From an uncultured Clostridia bacterium (lineage in GTDB: Bacteria > Bacillota > Clostridia > Christensenellales > Aristaeellaceae): a DNA stretch of 14,286 bases. The notes below the pieces were generated by a model. That model searched no databases. It saw only the letters and a program-made list of their open reading frames with translations, and had not been told where the DNA came from. The stretch is taken from the NCBI GenBank assembly GCA_937886445.1, contig CALGBY010000103.1, positions 1-14,286 of the forward strand, read 5' to 3'. Numbering within the stretch: the first letter of the stretch is position 1; each line of letters opens with the position of its first letter. Below, piece by piece: positions 7,445 through 13,961 of this stretch. Both the position numbers and the translations under genes were made by a program.

Positions 7445-7999
7445 TTATTCCGCCTCCTTATATCCGTTCATGATCGTTTGAAGGGCGTACATCGCCTTCC
7501 GGTCCTCCGCGTGCGCGCTCTTTCCGCCGAAAAACAGGATCAGCCTCTCCCCCTCCGGAAAGCTTTCCGAAAAGTAACCTCCGCTGTCAAGATTCAGGCC
7601 CGTCACAGCAGCGCCGCTCTGTGCATCGGTATACACATACAGCCTGTCCCCGAAGGCGGAAGCCGCCTCCGCCGGCAGAGAACGGAAAAAGGAAAGGTAC
7701 TGCCCGCATTCGCTCTCCTTTACGATGTACAGATCTCCCTTCTCCAGATCCTCCGTGCCGAACATGAAATACTCAAAGGAGCGTACCTTGACCATCCGGA
7801 TCCCTTCCGGCAACTGTTCCTCAAGCCTCGCCGCCAGCGTTTCATCCGCGCGCAGCGAGGGGGAATAGTATACGCTGATCTTCCTGTCAAAGCCGGTATC
7901 GGTTATAAAGGTGAATATCCATCCCCAGAATACGGCGGAGGCGGCCAGACACAGCAGGCATACCGGCAGCACGCGCCGCAGTTTTCCCGTTTTGGTCAT
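7445..7999 (-). CDS. Unrecognised one-helix membrane protein with exported domain
   Basis: I do not recognise this family. The 184 residues begin with a basic stretch (TKTGKLRR) and one hydrophobic helix at about 11-33. Residues 34-184 would lie outside the membrane. The exported part alternates short strands and helices (ISVYYSPSLRADETLAARLE, GDLYIVKESECGQYLSFF, ERLILFFGG), vaguely like one lobe of a periplasmic-binding fold, but this is only an impression. The helix lacks a signal peptidase site, so the protein is probably anchored. It starts at ATG 7999 with GGAGGAG five bases upstream, overlaps the preceding gene by four bases (ATGA), and ends directly at the GH53 start codon. This strict coupling suggests a role in galactan sensing, secretion or enzyme retention. 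No catalytic motif is visible. Confidence 0.8.
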   Translation of the reverse strand: MTKTGKLRRVLPVCLLCLAASAVFWGWIFTFITDTGFDRKISVYYSPSLRADETLAARLEEQLPEGIRMVKVRSFEYFMFGTEDLEKGDLYIVKESECGQYLSFFRSLPAEAASAFGDRLYVYTDAQSGAAVTGLNLDSGGYFSESFPEGERLILFFGGKSAHAEDRKAMYALQTIMNGYKEAE

Positions 8000-8490
8000 T
8001 TGATCTCCTCCAGCGTGTAAAGATAGCCGCGCACGAGCGATACACGCGCCCGCACGGCATTTTGTGGCAGCCTTTCCCTTTTTTCATAGGGGATCCTGAT
8101 CTCGCTTTTCCCGTCATCGCCCTCCAGCGTAAGGATGCGGTAGCGGATGCTGCCGGGCAGCGCCACCCAGTGACCGCTGTCACAAAGCACGCCCTCTCCG
8201 GCCGTCGTTCCGTTTTTTCCGGCTTCTTCGAGAATGCCTTCCTCATGGCATCTCAGCGCCCGGAGCGGCTGAAAGCGATATACATAAAGCAATACCGGCA
8301 GCACACAGGCGGCTGTCCCGCAGAGCACGGCTGCAGCGAGCCTTACGGAGGCATTGCCGCTGTTCACGCCGATGCAGGCACGCACAGCACCGGCGTTGAA
8401 CGCCAGAAACAGCGCCCCCGCGATGATGATCAGCCTTTTTTCCTGTTTTTTATGTTTTTCCGTTTCAGCGGCCGAATAGTATTCCGTCAT
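7996..8490 (-). CDS. Unrecognised two-helix membrane protein, first gene of the GH53 operon
   Basis: I do not recognise this family. The start at ATG 8490 is chosen because AAGGAG sits seven bases upstream and the promoter at 8531-8559 lies before it; the reading frame stays open to 8592 but would cross that promoter. The 164-residue product has a charged N-terminus (EKHKKQEKR), helices at about 19-36 and 50-71, and a C-terminal soluble part (73-164) rich in predicted beta strands (HWVALPGSIRYRILTLEG, ARVSLVRGYLYTLEEI). With the N-terminus inside, the C-terminal domain would be cytoplasmic. Its stop overlaps the next start (ATGA), so the two membrane proteins are likely made in equal amounts and may form a pair. 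Function is unknown. Confidence 0.78.
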   Translation of the reverse strand: MTEYYSAAETEKHKKQEKRLIIIAGALFLAFNAGAVRACIGVNSGNASVRLAAAVLCGTAACVLPVLLYVYRFQPLRALRCHEEGILEEAGKNGTTAGEGVLCDSGHWVALPGSIRYRILTLEGDDGKSEIRIPYEKRERLPQNAVRARVSLVRGYLYTLEEIK

Positions 8491-8530
8491 GCCCTCTCTC
8501 CTTAAAAAAATGCCGTCTTCGCTGATATCG

Positions 8531-8559
8531 AATATAGCATTTTTATGCCTGCTTGACAA
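8531..8559 (-). promoter_or_regulatory. Promoter of the membrane-pair/GH53 operon, sharing its -35 with the amylase promoter
   Basis: On the minus strand TTGTCA (8559-8554) and TATATT (8536-8531) are 17 bases apart, each 5 of 6 to consensus. Transcription would begin near 8524, about 34 bases before the ATG at 8490. The -35 is the reverse complement of bases that also form the amylase -35 (8553-8558), so polymerase cannot occupy both promoters at once. TGATATCGAATATA (8523-8536), covering the -10, is a partial match to the CcpA cre consensus. Confidence 0.72.
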
Positions 8560-8581
8560 GGGCATTGCAGAAAGATATGAT
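8553..8581 (+). promoter_or_regulatory. Promoter of the alpha-amylase operon
   Basis: TTGACA (8553-8558), 17 bases, then TATGAT (8576-8581): 11 of 12 positions match the sigma-A consensus. The start would be near 8588, giving a leader of about 83 bases before the ATG at 8671. An inverted repeat ACCGT-TTGT-ACGGT (8591-8604) lies immediately downstream of the start point, where a repressor operator could sit. Confidence 0.8.
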
Positions 8582-8670
8582 AAATACAGCACCGTTTGTA
8601 CGGTATCGCCTCAGGAAGGGCCTGTCTGCCCGTGCGGATACCGCCGGCCTGCACAAAGGAGCTGAAAAAG

Positions 8671-10266
8671 ATGAAGAAGAAAATGTTGTCATTGATGCTC
8701 GCGGCCCTGCTCGCTTTCTGCGCGGAAGCCTCGGCACTTGATTTCGGGGAGGAATACGCTGTGAAGGATATTGCGGCAGGCAAAACAAAAAGCGCTCCCG
8801 TGTTCTACGAGATCTTTACCGGTTCCTTTTCGGATTCCGACCGGGATGGCACGGGAGACCTGAGGGGCATTATCGACCGGCTGGATTATCTGAATGACGG
8901 CGACCCCGAAAGCGGAAAAAGCCTGGGCGTGGGAGGGATCTGGCTTACGCCGGTCTTTCCCTCCCCCTCCTATCATAAATATGATGTGGCGGATTATTAT
9001 TCGGTAGACCCCGCCTTCGGCACGATGGAGGATCTTGAAGAACTGATCGAAGCCTGTCACAGCCGCGGCATGCTCATCATTCTGGATCTGCCCATCAACC
9101 ATACCTCTGTCCTGAACAACTGGTTCATCCAGTTCAAAAGCGCGCACATCACACACAACGCGGGCAACAGATACTACAACCTCTACACCTGGCTGCCCGC
9201 GGACAGCGCACTGCCCGCAGGACGGCATTTCGCGCGTCTTGAAGGCACAGGCGAATACTATGAGTGTAATTTCGCCGATAACATGCCGGAATTGAACTAC
9301 GATGATCCCGCCGTATTCGATATGATGCTGGACGCGGCGAAATTCTGGCTGGATAAGGGCGTGGACGGCTTCCGTTTCGACGCTGCGAAATACATCTTTT
9401 TCGGAGACAACCCAAAGAGCGCGTCATTCTGGGAACACTTTATGGCGGAGCTCAGAAAGGTCAAAAGCGATATCTATACGGTAGCCGAGGTATGGGACGG
9501 CGACGGTGTGACTGAGAAATACACATCCGCCTTCAACTGCTTTGATTTCACCGTATCACAGGCAAACGGGCTGATCGCCTCAACAGCAAAGCAGGGCAAT
9601 GTAAACAAGCTTACCGCCTATACCGAGGCCTATATCCGTGAAAACAGGGCGCTGAACCCTGCCTCCTTCCCGGTCTATTTCATCGCCAACCACGATACCG
9701 ACCGTGCCGCCGGCTATCTGACCGCCGCCTCCGGCAACGCGCAGATCGCCGCCAACCTGTATCTGCTTTCTCCCGGCACGCCCTTCATCTATTACGGGGA
9801 GGAGACCGGCCTGCGCGGCAGCCGCGGCGGCGCGAATACCGATGCCAACCGCCGCCTGCATATGCGCTGGGGAGACGGTGACACGGTACGGGACCCCGTA
9901 GGGGCGGATTATGACGAAAAGAAGCAGACGCCGTATACCGTGCGGGAAATGCTTTCCGACGGCAAAAGCCTCTATAACTACTATAAGCGCGTGCTCCGCA
10001 TCCGCTCCGCCTTCCCGGAGATCAGCCTCGGCAATTATACCGCACTCACGCTGGAAGGCACCAAGGCGGGCGGGTTCACATCCGATCTGGCGGGCAGTAG
10101 GGTAACGGTGATCCACAACACCACGCTGAACACCGTTACGGTAGACCTGAAGGCTGTGGAAGGCGCGTGCAGTTCCACGCTGGAATGCTGTGCGGGCATG
10201 GGCGGCGCCGTGCTGGATGACGGCGTACTCACTTTGGACAGCAAGACCAGCGCGATCATCCGCTGA
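8671..10266 (+). CDS. Secreted alpha-amylase family protein, GH13
   Basis: Cleaves alpha-1,4 bonds in starch-type glucans outside the cell, supplying maltodextrins. ATG 8671 is chosen because AAAGGAG sits eight bases upstream and a signal peptide (MKKKMLSLMLAALLAFCAEA) follows; an in-frame ATG at 8596 lacks a ribosome site. All four GH13 regions are present: DLPINH (139-144), GFRFDAAK with nucleophile D237, AEVW with acid/base E273, and ANHD (339-342) with D342. The N-terminal SDRDGTGDLRGI motif resembles the calcium-site loop of secreted amylases of the GH13_36 type. Residues ~450-531 form domain C, and no starch-binding module follows. The cysteine in LLAFC is preceded by F, so lipidation is unlikely. 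531 residues is normal. The exact specificity (amylase, neopullulanase or oligo-glucosidase) cannot be read with certainty. Confidence 0.92.
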   Translation: MKKKMLSLMLAALLAFCAEASALDFGEEYAVKDIAAGKTKSAPVFYEIFTGSFSDSDRDGTGDLRGIIDRLDYLNDGDPESGKSLGVGGIWLTPVFPSPSYHKYDVADYYSVDPAFGTMEDLEELIEACHSRGMLIILDLPINHTSVLNNWFIQFKSAHITHNAGNRYYNLYTWLPADSALPAGRHFARLEGTGEYYECNFADNMPELNYDDPAVFDMMLDAAKFWLDKGVDGFRFDAAKYIFFGDNPKSASFWEHFMAELRKVKSDIYTVAEVWDGDGVTEKYTSAFNCFDFTVSQANGLIASTAKQGNVNKLTAYTEAYIRENRALNPASFPVYFIANHDTDRAAGYLTAASGNAQIAANLYLLSPGTPFIYYGEETGLRGSRGGANTDANRRLHMRWGDGDTVRDPVGADYDEKKQTPYTVREMLSDGKSLYNYYKRVLRIRSAFPEISLGNYTALTLEGTKAGGFTSDLAGSRVTVIHNTTLNTVTVDLKAVEGACSSTLECCAGMGGAVLDDGVLTLDSKTSAIIR

Positions 10267-10278
10267 GGAGGGATAACG

Positions 10279-11265
10279 ATGGACAGGCTTCGACTGGGGA
10301 TCATTGGCACGGGTCGCATCGTGCGCAGGGTCATGGCGGATATGGGCAATTGCAGACATGTATCCGTAACGGCGATCGCCTCCCGGGAAAAGGAGCGCGC
10401 GGAAGCCGCCGCCCGCGAATACGGCATTCCGTACGCGTATGCCGGCTATGAGGCGCTTGCCCTCTCAGACCGGGTGGACGCGGTATACATCGCCACGCCG
10501 AACCCCTTTCATGAGGAACAGGCGCTGTTGATGATGAACCATAAAAAACATGTGATCTGCGAAAAGCCGATGGCGCTGAACACCGCCTCTCATGCCCGGA
10601 TGGCGGATGCCGCGCGGAAAAACGGCGTGTTTCTGATGGAGGCCATGTGGACGCGCTTCATGCCGGCAGTCCGTTCCGCGCTTGCTCTTGTAAAGAACGG
10701 CGGTATCGGTGAGGTGCGTCATGTTTTCTGCTCCTTCTGCTTTTCCGCCGTCAACGATGGCAAAGACCGTCTGTTTACCCGGGAGCTGGGCGGAGGCTCT
10801 CTGCCCGATGTGGGGATATATTGCCTGAACATGGCAAGGCAGCTGCTGGGCGAAAGCGATGAAATGAAGGTGACCGGGCAGCTGCTCCCCACGGGCGTGG
10901 ACAGCAGGGCCTGCGCCGTGATGAAGTATCCGGGCGGCGCCACCGCAGGCATACTGTGCGCGACGGATACCGCCGGCAGCGATGAGCTGATCATATACGG
11001 CTCTTCAGGCGTGCTGCGCGTACCGGAGTTCTGGCGGGCCACCCGCTACACCGTGGAAATGCCGGGACACGCCCCCGTAACACACCGCTTCCGCGCGGAG
11101 CATGAAGGACACCATTATGAATTTGACCACGCGGCGGAATGCATATCCGGCGGGCTGACGGAATCTCCCGTCATGCCGCTCAGCGACAGCGCGGGCCTTT
11201 GCCGGGATGTGCAGACCCTGCGCAGAGCACTGGGCGTTCGTTATCCGGACGCGCTTGAAGGATAA
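10279..11265 (+). CDS. Gfo/Idh/MocA family NAD(P)-dependent oxidoreductase
   Basis: Cytoplasmic dehydrogenase or reductase, probably acting on a sugar or sugar derivative. The 328 residues start with a Rossmann dinucleotide loop (LGIIGTGRI, 6-14). The catalytic lysine is in CEKPMALN (EKP at 95-97). MEAMWTRFMP (120-129) and GGGSLPDVGIYCLN (171-184, D177 and Y181) are typical of the dihydrodiol-dehydrogenase-like branch. It begins 12 bases after the amylase stop with GAGGAGG before ATG 10279, so the two are co-transcribed. A cytoplasmic oxidoreductase in an amylase transcript is not an obvious pathway step; oxidation or epimerisation of an imported sugar is possible. The family is certain, the substrate unknown. 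Confidence 0.9.
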   Translation: MDRLRLGIIGTGRIVRRVMADMGNCRHVSVTAIASREKERAEAAAREYGIPYAYAGYEALALSDRVDAVYIATPNPFHEEQALLMMNHKKHVICEKPMALNTASHARMADAARKNGVFLMEAMWTRFMPAVRSALALVKNGGIGEVRHVFCSFCFSAVNDGKDRLFTRELGGGSLPDVGIYCLNMARQLLGESDEMKVTGQLLPTGVDSRACAVMKYPGGATAGILCATDTAGSDELIIYGSSGVLRVPEFWRATRYTVEMPGHAPVTHRFRAEHEGHHYEFDHAAECISGGLTESPVMPLSDSAGLCRDVQTLRRALGVRYPDALEG

Positions 11266-11382
11266 CAGCCGTCATGCCCGGCGGACAGGCAGCGGTCTCT
11301 GCTGATCAAACCGGTCAGTGTTACCGGATCATCCTCTCCTGCCGCTCAATAAGTAAAAAATGATATGGAGGAATGAAGAACA
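11266..11382. other. Intergenic spacer after the oxidoreductase gene
   Basis: No convincing terminator or sigma-A promoter is visible here. There is weak pairing around CCGG-N9-CCGG (near 11310-11328) but no T-run. GGAGG before the next ATG is clear. The next gene may therefore be read through from the amylase promoter or use a weak promoter I cannot identify. Confidence 0.4.
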
Positions 11383-12009
11383 ATGAAAAAGAGTATTTCT
11401 GTGATCGTATGCCTGTTCATACTGCTGGTTTCCGTACTTTCCGTCCCCGCCTCGGCGGAGCAGCCCCCGCTTCTTCCCTATGCTCTGGAGCTGATCGAAA
11501 ACCTGCATGAGCTTGCCGCGGATGAAGTCTTTTTCTACATCGTAAACGGCGGTGGCGACCGGGACGAGCTGGATGCGATGGCCGCAACTGATTGCACGGA
11601 TTTCCGCGGCGGCTGCCTGCTCACCGCGCAGGAGGCCGTCCTCGAGTTTTACTTCAACACAGCATTCGATCTTGATGGGCTGTCCGAGCAGGGAAGGAAA
11701 ATCGTAAAGGGAATGGTTTTCTCCTCGCTTCCCAACCAGTGGAACGCCAGAAGATCCTCGAAAGCGCTGGCACAGAGCAGCATTGTCTCCTGCAGCGACG
11801 TTTATACCGAGCCGGAGGGCTTTGAAGCCTGCGCGATGATCCTGGACTGCGGCGGTGCGCTGTATTATATATCGTTCTCGAAACTCGCGGAGGGCTTTAT
11901 CCAGGGCCGTGTAAGTCCTCTGTTCAGCGATGAAGGCTACACCGCGGAAACTGGGAAAACCATCCTTTCCCTTCTCCCGTTCTTCAGCCTGACCCCCATC
12001 CTGCCGTAA
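11383..12009 (+). CDS. Unrecognised secreted protein
   Basis: I do not recognise this family. ATG 11383 follows GGAGG and opens a good signal peptide (MKKSISVIVCLFILLVSVLS, cleavage near ASA-EQ, residue 25). The mature part of about 183 residues has five cysteines (71, 78, 137, 150, 156), so one or two disulfides are possible. Residues 32-50 look helical. The later half (KALAQSSIVSCSDVYTEPEG, EACAMILDCGGALYYISFSK, EGFIQGRVSPLF) looks like a beta sheet. It has no second membrane helix, wall anchor or recognisable catalytic motif. It lies 117 bases after the oxidoreductase gene and 35 bases before a truncated gene with its own ribosome site, so it may once have been part of a longer operon. Confidence 0.75.
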   Translation: MKKSISVIVCLFILLVSVLSVPASAEQPPLLPYALELIENLHELAADEVFFYIVNGGGDRDELDAMAATDCTDFRGGCLLTAQEAVLEFYFNTAFDLDGLSEQGRKIVKGMVFSSLPNQWNARRSSKALAQSSIVSCSDVYTEPEGFEACAMILDCGGALYYISFSKLAEGFIQGRVSPLFSDEGYTAETGKTILSLLPFFSLTPILP

Positions 12010-12044
12010 AGCAGGGCACACCGTTCGGATGGAGGATCATGAGC

Positions 12045-12149
12045 ATGAAAAATGGCAGTCCCCCCGTACAAAACGCATGGTCTGTATTATCGTTGATATC
12101 AAAGGAAACGCTGAATAATAACAGCGTTATCCAAAATACGTTTTCATGA
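12045..12149 (+). pseudogene. 5' stub of a gene cut by the IS5-family element
   Basis: GGAGG (12031-12035) is nine bases before ATG 12045, a normal start arrangement, 35 bases after the preceding stop. About 19 native codons (MKNGSPPVQNAWSVLSLIS) run to 12103. The frame then enters the IS terminal repeat at 12104 and stops at 12149 inside the element. A polar start followed by AWSVLSLIS suggests the beginning of a membrane helix in a small membrane protein. No matching downstream half is recognisable after the IS, so the rest of the gene appears lost. The alternative is that this is a chance short frame. Confidence 0.5.
12104..12114 (+). repeat. Left terminal inverted repeat of the IS
   Basis: GGAAACGCTGA, an exact inverted copy of 13331-13341. 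It defines the outer edge of the element within the truncated gene. Confidence 0.85.
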
Positions 12150-12240
12150 GCAGGATTTTTTGGGATTTTCAGCATGATTATCCTACTCAATACTCTTTAT
12201 CTCTTCCCCGAAGCCCCTTTGGGGGCAATCTGGGTAGAAA

Positions 12241-13242
12241 TCACCCAAGGCAAACAGAGCAGAACTCCTTTGCTCTGCCACCACGTATACACATGACCAG
12301 GTTCGCACAGCCAAACAGCATATAGAACCGATTCATGTTCTTGGCAATTCCTCGATACGCCGTCTTGCAGTATCCGAATTGCCGTTTCACGATCAGGAAC
12401 GGATGCTCCACTTTACATCTGACAGAAGACTTCTGGTGCTCGATGACTTTCTCCCAGTTGATTCCATCATAACCGGTCTTGACATTCTGCGATGAAGGTC
12501 TGCGGTTGATTCGGAATTTGATCTTTGAGAGCTTCTCGTCCCCCTTGATTTCCGGCCTATTGGGAAGTCCGAGATAGCCGGAATCGCCATAAGCTACCTC
12601 ATCATCTGCCCGAAGCAACTTCGAGGCTTCTTCCAGATCGTGAACATTGGCAGATGTGCCTGTGATTGTGTGGATATAACCGGACCCACAATCTACACCG
12701 GAATGAACCTTCATACCATGGTACCATTGGTTTCCCTTTTTTGTTTGGTGCATCTCAGGATCACGTTTGCCTTCCTTGTTCTTGGTAGATGGCGTGGAAT
12801 GGATAATGGTCGCATCCACGATGGTGCCACCATGCATCATGAGCCCGGCCTGTTCAAGGCGTTCCTTAATGTCATTGAAGATGGCTTCTCCAAGTTTGTG
12901 TTCTTCCAGCAAATGACGGAACTTCAGGAGGGTTGTTGCATCCGGTACCTGTTCCTCCAGAAAGTTGAGACCAACAAAGCTCCGCATGGCGTAACTGTCG
13001 TAGATCGCATCTTCGAGTCCTTCGTCAGAAAGGTTGAACCAGATCTGAAGCAGGTACATCCGGAGCATTACTTCGATCCCGCGTGGCGGACGACCACGCT
13101 TTCCCTCTGGATAATACGGTTGAATCTTGTTGACCCAGGCAGCCCACGGGATGATTTCGTTCATCTCCCGAAGGAATTTTTCTTTCTGAGTGACACGTTT
13201 CCGTCCACTGTATTCCATGTCGCTGAAGGTCATCTGATTCAT
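12241..13242 (-). CDS. IS5-family DDE transposase
   Basis: Cuts and joins the IS ends. The 333-residue protein closely follows the IS5 (InsH-type) plan: an N-terminal region with SGRKRVTQKEKFLREMNEII and the Tn_DUF772-like segment (about 45-115), then a DDE core with D143 in GGTIVDATII, D220 in VAYGDSGYLG and E279 in RCKVEHPFLIVKRQFG. The shared STKNKEGKRDPEMHQTKKGN block (152-171) is typical of the group. ATG 13242 is chosen because AAGGGG lies eight bases upstream and an extended -10 box at 13283-13288 would start transcription near 13276; the GTG at 13278 lies only five bases from that box. The frame is intact with all catalytic residues, so the enzyme could be active. Confidence 0.93.
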   Translation of the reverse strand: MNQMTFSDMEYSGRKRVTQKEKFLREMNEIIPWAAWVNKIQPYYPEGKRGRPPRGIEVMLRMYLLQIWFNLSDEGLEDAIYDSYAMRSFVGLNFLEEQVPDATTLLKFRHLLEEHKLGEAIFNDIKERLEQAGLMMHGGTIVDATIIHSTPSTKNKEGKRDPEMHQTKKGNQWYHGMKVHSGVDCGSGYIHTITGTSANVHDLEEASKLLRADDEVAYGDSGYLGLPNRPEIKGDEKLSKIKFRINRRPSSQNVKTGYDGINWEKVIEHQKSSVRCKVEHPFLIVKRQFGYCKTAYRGIAKNMNRFYMLFGCANLVMCIRGGRAKEFCSVCLG

Positions 13243-13280
13243 GCTCTCAACCCCTTGATTTATTTGGTTCTGTACCACTT

Positions 13281-13290
13281 TTATTATACC
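13281..13290 (-). promoter_or_regulatory. Extended -10 promoter of the transposase gene
   Basis: On the minus strand TGGTATAAT ends at 13283, a perfect TATAAT (13288-13283) with the upstream TGn extension. No good -35 is visible 17 bases further, which suits a weak, extended -10 promoter typical of insertion sequences. Confidence 0.5.
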
Positions 13291-13330
13291 AAAAACGGGG
13301 TTGATTTACTACCAGTAATTGTTGCTTAAA

Positions 13331-13341
13331 TCAGCGTTTCC
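13331..13341 (-). repeat. Right terminal inverted repeat of the IS
   Basis: TCAGCGTTTCC, an exact inverted copy of 12104-12114. It is followed directly by CTAG (13342-13345), a preferred IS5-type target sequence. Confidence 0.85.
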
Positions 13342-13448
13342 CTAGATAACGAAACTTATATGAATTTTATCATGTTTCAAAACTATTTACCAGAAAAAAT
13401 TTGATAGACTTAATGAAAACGTGTTTCCTTGTTTTTGGCGAATTTAGC

Positions 13449-13477
13449 TTGACAGCGGATTTTTGTTTCGGTATAAT
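13449..13477 (+). promoter_or_regulatory. Perfect consensus promoter for the small acidic secreted protein
   Basis: TTGACA (13449-13454), 17 bases, then TATAAT (13472-13477) match the sigma-A consensus at all 12 positions. Transcription should begin near 13484, about 59 bases before the ATG at 13543. The roughly 100 bases upstream (13346-13448) are visibly AT-rich with A and T tracts, so an UP-like element is plausible. No operator-like repeat is obvious between the promoter and the gene. Confidence 0.88.
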
Positions 13478-13542
13478 CGGCGACAGTTGTGTCGGTATGA
13501 CATGATCAAATACAAAGCATAAAGAGAAAGGAACCAAAGAAA

Positions 13543-13944
13543 ATGAAAAGAATCCTTGCTGCAATCGTTGCCCTGTCCATGCTGCTGACTATGGCTTTCG
13601 CCCTGGCCGAAGAATCCTCCATCTCCACCTATATGATGGTCGCCGCGAATGATGCCGAGGGCAATGTTGTGTCCATCGAAGAATATCAGCTGCCCGTCCT
13701 GGTACTGGCCATCGACGGCGCTTCCAATGAATGTGCTTTCGGCACCGAAGAAGCTATGGTTGAAGGAACCTATGAAATCATTGCCGGTGAAGACGATGTG
13801 CTCGTTCTGTATGTGACCCTGACCACCGGTGAAGAAACCGTGATGTTCTATGATGCCGAGCAGGATGCCTGGATGCTGGTGGACGAAGAATCCGGTATCT
13901 GCATGTATCTGTTCAACCTTGAAACTCTGGAAATGGCTGCCTGA
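13543..13944 (+). CDS. Small, extremely acidic secreted protein of unknown function
   Basis: I do not recognise this family. ATG 13543 follows AAAGGAAC and begins a signal peptide (MKRILAAIVALSMLLTMAFA, cleavage near ALA-EE, residue 22). The mature part has 111 residues with 25 Asp/Glu and no Lys, Arg or His; K2 and R3 of the signal peptide are the only basic residues in the whole protein. Two cysteines (64, 120) could form one disulfide. The pattern looks all-beta (YQLPVLVLAIDG, DVLVLYVTLTTGEETVMFYD, AWMLVDEESGICMYLFNLE), like a small barrel or sandwich. It has its own perfect promoter and a strong terminator, so it is a highly expressed single-gene unit. Metal or cationic-ligand binding, or a matrix role, are guesses. 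Confidence 0.85.
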   Translation: MKRILAAIVALSMLLTMAFALAEESSISTYMMVAANDAEGNVVSIEEYQLPVLVLAIDGASNECAFGTEEAMVEGTYEIIAGEDDVLVLYVTLTTGEETVMFYDAEQDAWMLVDEESGICMYLFNLETLEMAA

Positions 13945-13961
13945 TCCGGTCTGTTTTTCCG

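Larger units (their letters stand above)
12104..13341 (-). mobile_element. IS5-family insertion sequence, about 1.24 kb
   Basis: The ends are inverted repeats with an 11-bp perfect core (GGAAACGCTGA at 12104-12114; TCAGCGTTTCC at 13331-13341) and weaker matching further in. The single transposase gene is intact, and the length fits the IS5 group (about 1.2 kb). A hairpin GCCCC-TTTG-GGGGC (12213-12226) sits past the transposase stop. IS5-group elements usually duplicate a 4-bp YTAR target. The right flank is CTAG (13342-13345) but the left flank is CAAA (12100-12103), so no matching duplication is present. Confidence 0.88.

Noticed and set aside
8680..8740. Lipoprotein signal in the amylase (cysteine after LLAF)
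   Set aside because: Phenylalanine at -1 does not fit a lipobox, and the signal peptide continues to a better signal peptidase I site.
12100..12103. Left target duplication of the IS
   Set aside because: CAAA does not match the right flank CTAG, so no duplication is claimed.
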